Assembly: GCA_003139355.1 (NCBI GenBank)
Contig: PLIM01000002.1
Span: 7,366-48,806, forward strand
Source: Acidimicrobiaceae bacterium
Lineage (GTDB): Bacteria > Actinomycetota > Acidimicrobiia > Acidimicrobiales > Bog-793
Direction: 5' to 3'
DNA length: 41,441 nucleotides
A program made the position numbers and the translations under genes. Positions 1-9,308 of this stretch are shown piece by piece. Under the pieces are notes generated by a model. That model worked only from the letters and a program-made list of their open reading frames with translations, was not told where the DNA came from and ran no database searches. How positions within the stretch are numbered: the first letter of the stretch is position 1; each line of letters begins with the position of its first letter.

Positions 1-644
1 GCTCCCGCGACCGTGTCGGCGTTGATGTTGTAGGCCTGGCCTGTCCGGTCCGAACCGATCGTGGCGATGACGGGCACCAGGCCCTCGGCGAGAAGGCGAT
101 GGACGATGGACGGATCGACGGCGACGACATCGCCTACATAGCCGAGCCCGGGGTCGCGAGCCGTCGCGGTGATGAGCCCTGCGTCCTCGCCGGACAGCCC
201 GACGGCGAGCGGCCCATGGACGTTGATCATGCCGACGATGTCGCGGTTCACTTTGCCGACGAGAACCATCCGGGCGATCTCGAGGGTCTCCGCGTCGGTC
301 ACGCGAAGGCCGTCGCGAAACTCGGGCACCTTGCCGAGACGCGCCATGAGCGATCCGATTTGAGGGCCTCCCCCGTGGACGACGACCGGGAGGATCCCGA
401 TCGATCGCAGCAGGACGACGTCCTCGGCAAATCGCTCGAGTGCCTCGGCCTCCTGGTCGCCCGCCTCTTCGCCATCCCGCGACGCGGTCACCGGGAGAAG
501 GCGTACCGGTGAGCCATCAGAGCCCACCAGCGCGTTGCCGCCGTACTTGACCACGACCGTGCAGCCCGCAAAGCGCCTGATGTAAGGAAGCGCGTCGCAG
601 AGAACCGCAGCTTTGACGGGCGCGGGCAGCTCGACCTGGCTCAT
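1..644 (-). CDS. argB: Acetylglutamate kinase, C-terminus beyond the window
   Basis: This enzyme phosphorylates N-acetylglutamate in the second step of arginine synthesis in the cytoplasm. About 214 codons are visible. Seen in the translation are the lysine and glycine-rich nucleotide site VVKYGGNAL, the loop VVHGGGPQIG, the GLSGEDAGLITA segment and YNINADTVAG near the edge, all hallmarks of the amino-acid kinase fold of ArgB. The ATG at 644-642 lies inside the argJ stop (ATGA), so the two are translationally coupled. Between KYGGNAL and FAEDVVLLRS there are about 32 residues where ArgB proteins usually have about 8, so an acidic surface insertion of roughly 24 residues is present. The 3' end lies outside the window. 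Confidence 0.95.
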   Translation of the reverse strand, partial: MSQVELPAPVKAAVLCDALPYIRRFAGCTVVVKYGGNALVGSDGSPVRLLPVTASRDGEEAGDQEAEALERFAEDVVLLRSIGILPVVVHGGGPQIGSLMARLGKVPEFRDGLRVTDAETLEIARMVLVGKVNRDIVGMINVHGPLAVGLSGEDAGLITATARDPGLGYVGDVVAVDPSIVHRLLAEGLVPVIATIGSDRTGQAYNINADTVAG

Positions 645-1810
645 GATCGTCCCATGTTGAGCTCGACGTAGGCAGGCGTGAGATCAGCGCTGATCATGGT
701 GGCCGAACCTCCGCCGAGGCCGAGGTCGCAGATGACCTCGAACTGCTTGGAACCAAGAACCTTTCGAAGCGCTTCCTCATCATGATCGACCGCCACGCCA
801 TCTCGGCAGACCGTCACGGGGCCGTACGCGACCGAGACCCGATCGGGATCGAACGGCGTGCCTGCGGACCCGAGCTCGCTGAGGACCCTGCCCCAATTCG
901 CATCCTCGCCGAACCACGAGGCCTTGACGAGCTGGCTCTCGGCGACGCGACGGACGGCCCGCCGCGCCGAGCCGCCGTCGCAGGCTCCGACGACGCGGAT
1001 CCGAACCACCTTCGTCCCACCTTCGGCATCGGCGACCATCTGCAACGCAAGATCGGCACACGCTGCGGTGAGCGCTTCGGCCAGTGCTTCCTCCTGCACT
1101 TCGGGACCGACACCGCTTGCCATCACGATCACCGAGTCGTTCGTGGACGTGCAGCCATCCACCGTCATCTCGTTGAACGAGTGCCGCACAGCACTGGAGA
1201 CAACTGTGTGCAGTGCCTGCGACGACGACGACACATCCGACGTCAGCACGGCGAGCATCGTCGCCATGTTCGGCGACAGCATGGCGGCTCCCTTCGCCAT
1301 GCCACCGACAACGAAGCCATCCGCTTCGACGACGACCTCTTTGGTCCTCGTATCGGTCGTGAGGATCGCTCTTGCGGCCGCCGCTGCATGATCCGGGGTC
1401 GAGCCGCGCCCACCGATCAACGAGGGCAGCGCCGCCTCGATCCGGTCCCCGTCCAGCCGAGTGCCGATCGTCCCAGTCGAGCAGACCAGGACGTGCTCGG
1501 GGCGTACGCCCAGTGCGCGAGCCGCCAGCTCGCAAGTGAGCTCAGCGGCACGGCGGCCCTCTGAGCCAGTCGCCGCGTTGGCACAACCGCTGTTGAGGAC
1601 GATGCCTGCCGAGAGCCCACCGCTCGCGGTGAGGTGGGCACGGCAAACCTGCACCGGCGCAGCCGCCAGGAGATTCGAAGTGAACGCCGCGCCCACCGGC
1701 ACGGGCCGAGCGTCCTCCGTCGCGACAAGCGCGAGGTCCAGCTGCCCGTCGGGTTTGATGCCGGCCGCGGTCGCCGATGCGACAAAACCGCGTGGCGCCA
1801 GGACCGTCAC
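641..1810 (-). CDS. argJ: Bifunctional ornithine acetyltransferase / N-acetylglutamate synthase
   Basis: ArgJ transfers the acetyl group of N-acetylornithine to glutamate, recycling it in arginine synthesis. The 389-residue protein is full length. The self-cleavage region reads KGAAMLSPNMATMLAVLTSD, in which the threonine of MATML is the nucleophile and the new N-terminus of the beta chain. KGAAM replaces the more usual KGxGM, a mild variation. The start is GTG at 1810, inside the argC stop (GTGA), and its own stop overlaps the argB ATG. Whether the protein also acts as an acetylglutamate synthase with acetyl-CoA (bifunctional) or only recycles acetyl groups cannot be read from the sequence. 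No argA-like gene is seen here. Confidence 0.95.
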   Translation of the reverse strand: MTVLAPRGFVASATAAGIKPDGQLDLALVATEDARPVPVGAAFTSNLLAAAPVQVCRAHLTASGGLSAGIVLNSGCANAATGSEGRRAAELTCELAARALGVRPEHVLVCSTGTIGTRLDGDRIEAALPSLIGGRGSTPDHAAAAARAILTTDTRTKEVVVEADGFVVGGMAKGAAMLSPNMATMLAVLTSDVSSSSQALHTVVSSAVRHSFNEMTVDGCTSTNDSVIVMASGVGPEVQEEALAEALTAACADLALQMVADAEGGTKVVRIRVVGACDGGSARRAVRRVAESQLVKASWFGEDANWGRVLSELGSAGTPFDPDRVSVAYGPVTVCRDGVAVDHDEEALRKVLGSKQFEVICDLGLGGGSATMISADLTPAYVELNMGRS

Positions 1811-2820
1811 GGCACCAGACCAAGGGTGGGAAGCCCAACTGTCTCTTCCAAGCCGACGGCGAGGTTCGCTGCCTGGATCGCCTGTCCCGCGCCCCCCTTG
1901 ACCAGGTTGTCCAATGCCGCCAGCGACACGACGTACCCGGTCCGACCGTCGTAGCGGGCAGTGACCTGGACCGTGTTGGAGCCGTAGGTGTCACGAGTCG
2001 CGCACGGCACCGCGCTCACCTGAACGAAAGGGTCGTCATGGTAGGCGTCCTGCAGCACCTCCAATGCTCGCGATCCGGCGCGGCCGTCGACGGCGCGGCC
2101 GTAGCAGGTGGCGAGGATCCCACGCGTCATCGGCGCAAGGTGCGCCGTGAAGAGGATCTGCGCCCCGATCGCCTGCTCCATCTCGGGGGTGTGGCGGTGG
2201 TTGATGAGCCCGTAGGCAGAGAAACTCTCGTTGACAACCGGATGGTGCATGGTCGCCGACGGTGAACGCCCGGCTCCTGATGTCCCGCTCGCCGCGTCCA
2301 CGATGACCCCGGTCGGCTCGATCAGGCCTTCTCTCACGAGAGGCTCGAGCGCCATCGTGGCCGCGGTGACGTAGCATCCCGGAGCCGCGACGAGCCTGGC
2401 GCCCGCAAGCTCGTGACGGAACAACTCCGGCAGTCCGTAGACGAACCGGCCGAGGAGCTCCGGAGCGCGGTGCTCGAACCCGTACCAGATCGGGTAGAGC
2501 GACGGGTCCCGGAGGCGGAAATCCGCACCCAGGTCGACCACGAGCGGGACGCTACCTGCCAGCGCCGGAACGAGGTCCTGGGACCGGCCGGCCGGGAGGG
2601 CAATGAAGACAGCGTCGAGACCGTCGAAGCCGGCTGGATCGAGCGGGGAGAACACCAGGTCCCCATAAGCAGGAGCGAGGTTCGGGTAGAGCTTCGCGAC
2701 TTCGACCCCTGCTGAACTGTCGCCTTGCGCCACCGCGACCTCGAAGCTCGGATGGCCTGCCAGCAGTCGTAACAACTCAGCGCCAAGGTAACCCGACGCC
2801 CCGGCGATTCCCGTCCTCAC
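1807..2820 (-). CDS. argC: N-acetyl-gamma-glutamyl-phosphate reductase
   Basis: ArgC reduces N-acetylglutamyl phosphate with NADPH to the semialdehyde in arginine synthesis. The 337-residue protein opens with the Rossmann motif GIAGASGYLGAELLRLL. It contains the catalytic cysteine in AAPGCYVTA, the GTSGAGR segment and the histidine-bearing RHTPEMEQ region. It is the first gene of argC-argJ-argB in the usual order. The start is GTG at 2820. The ATG five bases upstream is in another frame and stops at once. A TATCAT hexamer ends six bases before this GTG, so the transcript is probably leaderless. Confidence 0.96.
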   Translation of the reverse strand: MRTGIAGASGYLGAELLRLLAGHPSFEVAVAQGDSSAGVEVAKLYPNLAPAYGDLVFSPLDPAGFDGLDAVFIALPAGRSQDLVPALAGSVPLVVDLGADFRLRDPSLYPIWYGFEHRAPELLGRFVYGLPELFRHELAGARLVAAPGCYVTAATMALEPLVREGLIEPTGVIVDAASGTSGAGRSPSATMHHPVVNESFSAYGLINHRHTPEMEQAIGAQILFTAHLAPMTRGILATCYGRAVDGRAGSRALEVLQDAYHDDPFVQVSAVPCATRDTYGSNTVQVTARYDGRTGYVVSLAALDNLVKGGAGQAIQAANLAVGLEETVGLPTLGLVP

Positions 2821-2855
2821 AGCATGATGATACAGTCACACGAGTATCTATGCAA
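2821..2855 (-). promoter_or_regulatory. argC promoter with a candidate arginine-repressor operator
   Basis: On the minus strand TTGCAT (2855-2850) is followed after 17 bases by TATCAT (2832-2827), then six bases, then the GTG start. The same stretch holds a nested inverted repeat: GCAT and GATAC on one side, GTATC and ATGC on the other, with ten bases between the inner arms. Arginine operators (ARG boxes) in actinomycetes carry TTGCATA-like half sites, and one is present exactly here. The promoter is read from the sequence; ArgR binding is inference. Confidence 0.45.
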
Positions 2856-2909
2856 TAGCCTGGCAGCGGGCCCTCGCCCTCGACCGTCCTTGATGGCGCC
2901 CAGTCCGCG

Positions 2910-2943
2910 CCCTCAGGCGCTCACGTCCCTCAGGCGGTCACGT
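2910..2943. repeat. 17-base tandem duplication across a stop codon
   Basis: Two adjacent 17-base copies (2910-2926 and 2927-2943) differ at one base. The right-hand copy contains the last codons and the stop of the ABC permease gene and the left-hand copy lies just after it. It is probably a local slippage duplication. The GCGCC/GGCGC elements next to it could form a small hairpin. Confidence 0.6.
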
Positions 2944-3715
2944 CACGCCGCACGAAGACGAACATCGCGATCACGACGGCTCCGGCCAGATACGCCGACA
3001 TCGTGATCAAGGCAGCGCGGAAGGACGCTCCCGTGGAGCCACCCTGAGCAATGGCCTCGAGCAGTTGTGCCGGCAGCCAGCGCGCCGCCCCCGGGACGGC
3101 GTCGGTGATGATCGTCTCAACAGGTAGCAGGACGGCAAGGCCTGCCGCGATCGCAATAACCGACGACCGGAGCAACACTCCGGCGATCATGCCGATGATC
3201 GCGAATCCACAGGTGGAGATCGCAAGGTCTCCGAGCACAATTCCGAGGTCGCCCATCCCCACACCCGAGGTCCACGCGCCCGTTGGGACGCTCCGGAGGT
3301 GCGCCATCGCGAAGGCCGCGCAGAGGCCAACCATCGTCGCGACCAGGACCGCCCCGACAAGAAAAGTGAGCACCGCAAGGCACTTGCCCGTCATGAGCAC
3401 GGACCGGCGCGGTTGGCGCACGAGGAGGTTGCGCAATGTTCCGTGGCTGAATTCGCCACCGAATTGGAACGCGGCAATGGAGAACGAGACAGCGCCAAGA
3501 AGGACACCCGACTGCATGAGTCCTTGACTGAGCCCGGTGGCATGGGCTAGCTGGGCGAGCGTCAGATCCCCTCGGTCATCGGCATGGTGAAGCGCGCCGG
3601 CGATCGTCACGATCGTCGTCAGCAAGACGACCCCGGTGATGGCGATGTAACTGCCATACCAGAGTCGCCGGCGGCGCAGCTTGACCCATTCACTTTCGAA
3701 CGACCGCCAGATCAT
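2930..3715 (-). CDS. ABC-2 type transporter permease
   Basis: This 261-residue membrane protein has about six hydrophobic segments: near residues 20-42, 70-90, 108-135, 155-178, 180-200 and 233-254. The cytoplasmic motif GGEFSHGTLRNLLVRQPRR is typical of ABC-2 permeases of the BcrB/NosY kind. It would form the channel of an exporter together with the ATPase encoded immediately upstream; their frames overlap as ATGA (start ATG 3715). The substrate cannot be told from the sequence; relatives export peptides, antibiotics or other small molecules, or work in stress responses. Its end carries a small tandem duplication. Confidence 0.88.
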   Translation of the reverse strand: MIWRSFESEWVKLRRRRLWYGSYIAITGVVLLTTIVTIAGALHHADDRGDLTLAQLAHATGLSQGLMQSGVLLGAVSFSIAAFQFGGEFSHGTLRNLLVRQPRRSVLMTGKCLAVLTFLVGAVLVATMVGLCAAFAMAHLRSVPTGAWTSGVGMGDLGIVLGDLAISTCGFAIIGMIAGVLLRSSVIAIAAGLAVLLPVETIITDAVPGAARWLPAQLLEAIAQGGSTGASFRAALITMSAYLAGAVVIAMFVFVRRDVTA

Positions 3716-4794
3716 GGCCGTCCTGCCTTTTCCGACCAGGCCTTCGTGCCGCCATCAGAGCCTCCCGCTGCACAAGCAGGGTCGCTCCCCTGGATCGCCT
3801 GCTTGGCAGAGCTCCGTGTGATCTCGAAGAACGCCTCCTCGAGGGTCGAGCGCCGTTCGGCGAGATGAACGAGCGTGATGCCGTTTTCCATCGCGAGACG
3901 ATTCAGATCGCCGGCCCAGCTGCAATCCGCCAGGACCTCGAGGATCGTGCTCTGGTTGTCGCCGACAATGCGTGCGCTCCGGCCGGTGCCCGTCACCAGC
4001 TGCAGCAAGCGCTTTGCGTGGTTCGGATTCTCGGTTCGCACGATCAGCTCGGGAGCGCGTGCGGCCAGAAGCTCCTCGACGCCTCCCTGGAAGAGAAGCC
4101 GACCCGTCTCGATGACAACGAGGTGCTCGCAGATCTGCTGGATCTCGGAGAGCAGGTGCGAGGAAACGAACACCGTCATGCCCTCGTCCGCGAACGACCG
4201 CAGCATGGCACGGATCTCGGCGATCCCTTGCGGATCGAGCCCATTCGTCGGCTCGTCGAGCACGAGCAGCTCCGGGCCGGGGAGCAACGCAGCAGCGATG
4301 CCCAATCGCTGACGCATGCCGAGCGAATAGGTCCGGAACGGATCGAGGCCACGTGCACCCAGGCCAACGCGCTCGAGAGCGGCGTCGACCCTCCTGTTCT
4401 CGATGCCGCTCAGCCGGGCGAGCACGATCATGTTCTCGCGTCCCGACAACGCCGGGTAGAAGGTAGGTCCCTCGATGAGGGCGCCGACGCGCGGCAGGTA
4501 CGCCCGTGAACGACCGAGAGGATGACCAAGCACCGTTCCCCTGCCTGCGGTCGGGCGTATCAGACCCAGCAGCATCCGGATGGTGGTGGTCTTCCCGGCG
4601 CCGTTCTGGCCCACGAACCCGGAGATCGAACCCGCGGGGATGACCAGATCGAGCCCGTCAACTGCCAACCGCTTGCCGAAACGCTTCGTGAGCCCCCGCG
4701 TGACTACTGCGTAGTAGTCGGTCCTCTGCCTGATAGCTCTCGTGACCGGCTCGGTCGCGAGTGCCGCCGCGTGCACGTAACGATGAAACCACAA
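3712..4794 (-). CDS. ABC transporter ATP-binding protein
   Basis: This is the nucleotide-binding subunit partnered with the following ABC-2 permease. Walker A is GQNGAGKTT, the signature is SLGMRQRLGIA, and Walker B is LLVLDEPTNGLDP followed by the switch histidine in SSHLLSE. The C-terminal 100 residues form the accessory region common in drug and bacitracin-type exporters, followed by a low-complexity tail. The TTG start at 4794 is chosen because AGGTG lies four bases upstream. It gives about 27 residues before the conserved VTRGLTKRFGK strand, longer than usual, and no better in-frame start exists downstream. The true N-terminus is therefore uncertain. Confidence 0.9.
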   Translation of the reverse strand: MWFHRYVHAAALATEPVTRAIRQRTDYYAVVTRGLTKRFGKRLAVDGLDLVIPAGSISGFVGQNGAGKTTTIRMLLGLIRPTAGRGTVLGHPLGRSRAYLPRVGALIEGPTFYPALSGRENMIVLARLSGIENRRVDAALERVGLGARGLDPFRTYSLGMRQRLGIAAALLPGPELLVLDEPTNGLDPQGIAEIRAMLRSFADEGMTVFVSSHLLSEIQQICEHLVVIETGRLLFQGGVEELLAARAPELIVRTENPNHAKRLLQLVTGTGRSARIVGDNQSTILEVLADCSWAGDLNRLAMENGITLVHLAERRSTLEEAFFEITRSSAKQAIQGSDPACAAGGSDGGTKAWSEKAGRP

Positions 4795-4878
4795 TTTTCA
4801 CCTGGAGTGACGCAGGGGGACAAGACACTGAATCCAGAGCCCGTCAAGTAGCCAGGCACACCGAGACAGCGCACGGTT

Positions 4879-4917
4879 GCCGGGCCGCTGAGGTCTCCCG
4901 CAAAGCGGTCAGCCGGC
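4879..4917 (-). terminator. Candidate terminator after trpA
   Basis: GCCGG and CCGCT pair with AGCGG and GCCGGC across a loop of about 14 bases, giving a bulged GC-rich hairpin just after the trpA stop. There is no T tract, as is common in actinomycetes. It also lies upstream of the ABC ATPase gene, so a role in that leader is possible. Confidence 0.35.
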
Positions 4918-4927
4918 TTGACTCCGC

Positions 4928-5725
4928 TCAGGCGTCGATCGCCGCCCGAAGCTCTGCCACGAATGCAGCCGCCCCTTCGGGGCCGGCACCCTCGAGGAGC
5001 CGATGGACGAGCGCTGACCCGACCACCACGCCATCTGCTACCGCGATCACTTCCCGTGCCTGCTCCGGACTGGAGATCCCGACGCCGATGAGCACCGGGA
5101 TGTCGGTCTCCTCCTTGCATACAGTGGCCACCTTCAGCGCGGTCGCGCTCAGCGACGCCCGCTCGCCCGTCACTCCCATCACGCCGACGCCGTAAACGAA
5201 ACCCCGTGATCGGGCGCAGATGGCCTTGAGGCGACTCCTCGGCGTTGTCGGCGCGACCAACAGCACGGTCTCGACCCCGGCGCTGCTGGCTTCGTCTCCC
5301 CAGCCGTTGAGCTCGTCGATCGGGAGGTCCGGCACGATGGCGCCGGAGACGCCTGCTTCCGCAAGCGTCCTGGCCATCCGGCGGTGACCCGCCCTGAACA
5401 CGATGTTGTAGTACGTCATCACGACCAGCGGGACCCCGGCGTCCGCCCGTGCCAAGGCTGCGATGATCCCCGACGGGGTCGCTCCGGAGTTGAGCGCCTC
5501 GGCCGAAGCCCGCTGGATGACCGGCCCGTCCATGACCGGGTCCGAGAATGGGATCCCGATCTCGATCGCGTCGGCTCCCGCTGCACCGACCGCTCGCACA
5601 ACCTCCAGCCAGTCGCGCCCGAGCCCCCCGGTCACATATGGAACGAGCAGCTTGCGCCCGGCGTCTCGGCGATCTCTGAGAGCCTTCTCGAGGACGCCGC
5701 GAACCACCGTCGCTCCGGCCGTCAC
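4928..5725 (-). CDS. trpA: Tryptophan synthase alpha chain
   Basis: TrpA splits indole-3-glycerol phosphate into indole and glyceraldehyde 3-phosphate and passes indole to TrpB. The 265-residue barrel shows the catalytic glutamate in [17 protein letters not shown] and the catalytic aspartate in the same stretch. PYVTGG and the phosphate-binding GVGISSPEQ and VVGSALV segments near the end are also present. The start is GTG at 5725, inside the trpB stop (GTGA). Upstream codons in this frame are only trpB read out of frame. It is the last gene of the operon. Confidence 0.96.
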   Translation of the reverse strand: MTAGATVVRGVLEKALRDRRDAGRKLLVPYVTGGLGRDWLEVVRAVGAAGADAIEIGIPFSDPVMDGPVIQRASAEALNSGATPSGIIAALARADAGVPLVVMTYYNIVFRAGHRRMARTLAEAGVSGAIVPDLPIDELNGWGDEASSAGVETVLLVAPTTPRSRLKAICARSRGFVYGVGVMGVTGERASLSATALKVATVCKEETDIPVLIGVGISSPEQAREVIAVADGVVVGSALVHRLLEGAGPEGAAAFVAELRAAIDA

Positions 5726-6900
5726 TGCGTGAGCTTTCGCACCAGTGCCACGTCCTTGTCGCCCCGGCCCGATAGCGTCATCAGCACCGCTGAACCCTTC
5801 GGGATCGACTTTCCGGCTTCTCTGACCACCCAGGCGAGGGCGTGGGCCGGTTCCAGTGCCGGGATGATCCCTTCGGTTTCGGCCAGCAAGCGGAAGGCCG
5901 CGAGCACCTCTGAATCCTCCGCCGAGGGGTACTCGGCCCTGCCGACGGCTCCGAGATAGGCGTGTTCGGGGCCCACACCCGGGTAATCCAGACCGGCAGA
6001 GACTGAGCATGCCTCGAGGATCTGACCGTCTTCATCTTGCAGGAACCTGGACCGCATCCCGTGGACGACACCGGGTACGCCGTTGGTCATGGCGGCGCCA
6101 CCGGCCGCCTCGACGCCTACGAGCCGCGCACCGGTGTCAACGAAGCCCGCGAAGGTGCCGGCCGCGTTCGAGCCACCGCCGACGCAGGCCACCACGACGT
6201 CTGGATCCGAGCCACCGAGCAGCTCATGGCACTGGGCGCGGGCTTCGTCGCCGATGATGCGTTGGAGTTCCCGGACGATGTAGGGATACGGATGGGGGCC
6301 CATGACCGACCCGATGCAGTAGTGCGTGGTCTCGACGGTCGCAACCCAATCGCGCAGGGCTTCGTTGATCGCGTCCTTCAACGTCCGGCTGCCCGACTGC
6401 ACTGTACGCACCTCAGCCCCCAGCAGCTCCATGCGGAACACGTTCAAGCCCTGGCGCTCGACGTCGACCGCACCCATGTAGACAAGGCATTCGAGCCCGA
6501 GCAATGCCGCCGCAGTGGCGGCGGCGACACCGTGCTGACCGGCGCCCGTCTCGGCGATGAGGCGGCGCTTGCCCATGCGCTCGGCCAACAGCGCCTGGCC
6601 GATGACGTTATTGAGCTTGTGCGATCCGGTATGCGCCAGGTCCTCGCGTTTGAGGAGCAATCGGATGCCGAGCAGCTCGCTCAGCCGGCCGCATTCGGTG
6701 ACCGGCGTCGGGCGGCCCCCGTAATGCCCCAGGAGGTCGTCCAGACGGCCGCGGAAGGCGGGATCTGCCCAAGCGGACTCGAAGCCGGCCTCGAGCTCCT
6801 CGCAAGCGGGCACGAGCGACTCAGGCACGAACCGCCCTCCGAATTCGCCAAAGCGTCCGTGCCGCTCCGGTCCGCGCATCAGTTCGCCGCCGATGCTCAA
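5722..6900 (-). CDS. trpB: Tryptophan synthase beta chain
   Basis: TrpB condenses indole with serine using pyridoxal phosphate. The 392-residue protein has [13 protein letters not shown] at the start, the cofactor lysine in HTGSHKLNN, the TGAGQHGVA substrate loop and the phosphate-binding GGGSNA. The TTG start at 6900 overlaps the trpF stop as TTGA and has AGGA seven bases upstream. An ATG seven codons later (6879) is the alternative but lacks a good ribosome site. The protein is the standard TrpB1 type with all key residues. Confidence 0.96.
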   Translation of the reverse strand: MSIGGELMRGPERHGRFGEFGGRFVPESLVPACEELEAGFESAWADPAFRGRLDDLLGHYGGRPTPVTECGRLSELLGIRLLLKREDLAHTGSHKLNNVIGQALLAERMGKRRLIAETGAGQHGVAAATAAALLGLECLVYMGAVDVERQGLNVFRMELLGAEVRTVQSGSRTLKDAINEALRDWVATVETTHYCIGSVMGPHPYPYIVRELQRIIGDEARAQCHELLGGSDPDVVVACVGGGSNAAGTFAGFVDTGARLVGVEAAGGAAMTNGVPGVVHGMRSRFLQDEDGQILEACSVSAGLDYPGVGPEHAYLGAVGRAEYPSAEDSEVLAAFRLLAETEGIIPALEPAHALAWVVREAGKSIPKGSAVLMTLSGRGDKDVALVRKLTQ

Positions 6901-7553
6901 CTGTCGTCCTGCCAGTCGTAGGGACCCACGTCATCGGTGTCGTAGGGTTCGGGTTCCGCGGCACGAGCCGCCTGCACGAAGGCTCGCACCAGCCGAGCGT
7001 CCTTCTTCCCGACGCTCGCTTCCACGCCGGAGGAGACATCGACGCCCCAGGGGTGGACCCTGCGGATCGCGTCGGCCACGTTGTCGGGGTTGAGGCCTCC
7101 GGCCAGAACCAGTCGGCGTCCCTTCGGCGCGCCCTCCGCGAGACGCCAGTCGAATACCTTGCCCGATCCCGGCGACGGGGCGTCGACCAGCACGATGTCC
7201 GCACCGTACTCGGCCGCCCGCGCAAGTCGGTCGTCCCCTGCCGGGAACGCCTTGATGACAAGTGGCACTCGAACCGAGACGTACCCGCAGTCCGAGAACG
7301 TCTCGTTCCCGTGCAGCTGGGCGGCATCGAGCCCGGCACGGTTCACGATCTCGACGACCCGGCGAGGCTCCTCGTCGCGAAAGACCCCAACGGTGCAGAT
7401 CTCGTGAGGAAGCCGCCGAGTGATGGCAGCGACCGCGCTCGGGCTCATCTGGCGCGGCGAAGGAGCAAAGACGAAGCCGACGGCGTCGGCGCCCATGGCC
7501 ACCGCGATCAGGGCGTCCTCCTCACTGGTGATCCCGCAGATCTTCACCCACAT
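6897..7553 (-). CDS. trpF: Phosphoribosylanthranilate isomerase
   Basis: TrpF carries out the Amadori rearrangement of phosphoribosylanthranilate in tryptophan synthesis. The start ATG at 7553 gives MWVKICGIT with the catalytic cysteine; QLHGNE, the catalytic aspartate in [12 protein letters not shown] and [10 protein letters not shown] follow. A GTG at 7547 overlapping the trpC stop as GTGA is a possible alternative start. The protein is 218 residues with an acidic tail of about 20 residues beyond the barrel. A dedicated trpF matters because Streptomyces and Mycobacterium lack it and use the dual-function PriA instead. Confidence 0.95.
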   Translation of the reverse strand: MWVKICGITSEEDALIAVAMGADAVGFVFAPSPRQMSPSAVAAITRRLPHEICTVGVFRDEEPRRVVEIVNRAGLDAAQLHGNETFSDCGYVSVRVPLVIKAFPAGDDRLARAAEYGADIVLVDAPSPGSGKVFDWRLAEGAPKGRRLVLAGGLNPDNVADAIRRVHPWGVDVSSGVEASVGKKDARLVRAFVQAARAAEPEPYDTDDVGPYDWQDDS

Positions 7554-8356
7554 GGCACAGTCCACCCAAGAAGCTCGGCGACAGCAGCCGGTCGGTGGCG
7601 CGAACGCACAAGCGCCTCGCCGACCAGAACGCCGTCGAACCCCGCTTCTGCCAGCGCGGCCACTTGAGCATGCGACTCCACACCGGACTCGGCGATCTTC
7701 AGCACACCGGCTGGGACCTGACGCGCCAGACGCTCGGCCCGTTCCCGGTCCACTTCGAAGCTGTGCAGGTCGCGCTGGTTCACGCCCACAAGCTGGGCCC
7801 CGATCTCGAGCGCCCGCGCGAGCTCGAGCTCGTCGTGAACCTCGACGAGAGCAGCCATGCCCAGTTCTCCGGCGATCTGGAGGAGCTCCGCCAGCTCACC
7901 GTCGTCGAGCAGCGCAACGATAAGCAGCACGGCGTCAGCTCCCATGATGCGGGCGTCGTAGAGGTCGGCTGCCGAGACCGTGAAGTCCTTGCGGAGAACG
8001 GGAAGTTCAACCGCGGCGCGCGCCAGCTCCAAGTCCTCAGGGCTGCCACCGAAGTGCGGGCCGTCAGTGAGCACCGACAGGCAGGACGCACCGCCGGACG
8101 CGTACGCCCGCGCCAGCTCAACCGGGTCGAGATCCGGGGCGATGTCACCTTTGGACGGCGACCGGCGCTTGATCTCCGCGATGAGCGCAATCGCCGCTTC
8201 GCCGGTTCTCCCGGATCCAAGGGCCTTCAGCGGCTCGGTGAAGTCGCGGGGCGGCGGCATGGCACGGGCCTTGGCTGCGAGGTCCTTCAGGTCGCGCCGG
8301 TCAGTGGCCGCGACGTCACGGTGCCACGCCGCGATGCGGTCGAGATATGTGGCCAC
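7544..8356 (-). CDS. trpC: Indole-3-glycerol phosphate synthase
   Basis: TrpC closes the indole ring from carboxyphenylaminodeoxyribulose phosphate. The 270-residue protein contains IAEIKRRSPSKG, LRKDFTV with the catalytic lysine, ALVEVHDELE, GVNQRDLHSF and AESGVES. The position after GVN is Q, where N or A is common in the family; this is probably neutral. The start is GTG at 8356, eleven bases after the transporter gene, with only a weak AGG upstream. The gene overlaps trpF by ten bases. Confidence 0.96.
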   Translation of the reverse strand: MATYLDRIAAWHRDVAATDRRDLKDLAAKARAMPPPRDFTEPLKALGSGRTGEAAIALIAEIKRRSPSKGDIAPDLDPVELARAYASGGASCLSVLTDGPHFGGSPEDLELARAAVELPVLRKDFTVSAADLYDARIMGADAVLLIVALLDDGELAELLQIAGELGMAALVEVHDELELARALEIGAQLVGVNQRDLHSFEVDRERAERLARQVPAGVLKIAESGVESHAQVAALAEAGFDGVLVGEALVRSRHRPAAVAELLGWTVPCG

Positions 8357-8366
8357 CGACGCGAGC

Positions 8367-9299
8367 CTACCGGTCGCTTCGGGACACCTCCGGGACCTTC
8401 CGTTGGCTGTGCTCGAGCCGGGATCTCCCGAGATGCTCCTGAGCGACTGATCCGGCTATCAGCGGCGACTGCGTGAGCACGAACAATCCGACGCACATGA
8501 CAAGGAGCGCCGCGGCGTCGAAGGCGAGAGCACCTATCCCGCCGCGCAGGTCGTCATCGAACAGGCCGACACCGATCACGACGCTCACGATCGGGTCGAC
8601 GATCGTCAGCGTGGCCTGGGAAGCCGTGATCGGACCGGCATGGAAGGCATCCTGGGTGAGCACGAGACCCGCCAGCCCCCCGATGACGATGGCGTAGGGC
8701 TCCCAGTGCTCGAAGATCTGCCAGAAGCCCTTCGAGAACAGGATCGTCGTCGCCTTCGTGAACGAGGCGCTCAGCGCGAACGAAATCGCCGCTGCGGACC
8801 CGAACCACGCAGACCGCCACGACCGCGACTTGCGCGACCTGAGGCGCGTGCAAGCCGAACAGATCGCGATCGCTGCGCAGCACACCGTGATCACGATGAC
8901 CCAGCCGCTCGTCGTGGGAAAGGTGGTCCCTCCACCTGTGTTGCTCATGGCGAGGAAGGCGGCGAGTCCCGCCACGGTGAGCACCGTCCCGATCGCCTCG
9001 CTCCAACCCAGCGGCGAGCCGAACCACACGCGCAAGATGACAACAAGGAAGATGAGCTCGGTGACCATGAGCGGCTGGACGACGCTGAGCGAGCCGAAAC
9101 CGAGCGCCGTGGCCTGCAGCAGGAACGATCCCAGCATCGCGGCGAATCCGACGTACCAGATGGGGCGGCGCAGGACATGGCGGATCAGCTTCAGGCCGCG
9201 ACCGTGCGCATCGGGAGCCGTCTCGACACCGAGCCGCTGGAAGATCGTGGTCAGGGCGTTGCACAGCGCCGCACAGACCGCCAGCGGGATCGCGATCAC
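8367..9299 (-). CDS. DMT-superfamily membrane transporter (EamA/NIPA-like)
   Basis: The 310-residue protein has about nine hydrophobic helices starting at residue 1. Two halves resemble each other (VVQPLMVTELIF in the first, ASQATLTIVDPIVSVVIG in the second), as in the drug/metabolite transporter superfamily. The last 30 residues are hydrophilic. It lies inside the trp operon, nine bases after ygfZ and just before trpC, so it is co-transcribed with tryptophan synthesis. Export or import of an aromatic compound would fit that position, but the substrate is unknown. The start is GTG at 9299. Confidence 0.82.
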   Translation of the reverse strand: MIAIPLAVCAALCNALTTIFQRLGVETAPDAHGRGLKLIRHVLRRPIWYVGFAAMLGSFLLQATALGFGSLSVVQPLMVTELIFLVVILRVWFGSPLGWSEAIGTVLTVAGLAAFLAMSNTGGGTTFPTTSGWVIVITVCCAAIAICSACTRLRSRKSRSWRSAWFGSAAAISFALSASFTKATTILFSKGFWQIFEHWEPYAIVIGGLAGLVLTQDAFHAGPITASQATLTIVDPIVSVVIGVGLFDDDLRGGIGALAFDAAALLVMCVGLFVLTQSPLIAGSVAQEHLGRSRLEHSQRKVPEVSRSDR

Positions 9300-9308
9300 T
9301 GACTCTGT

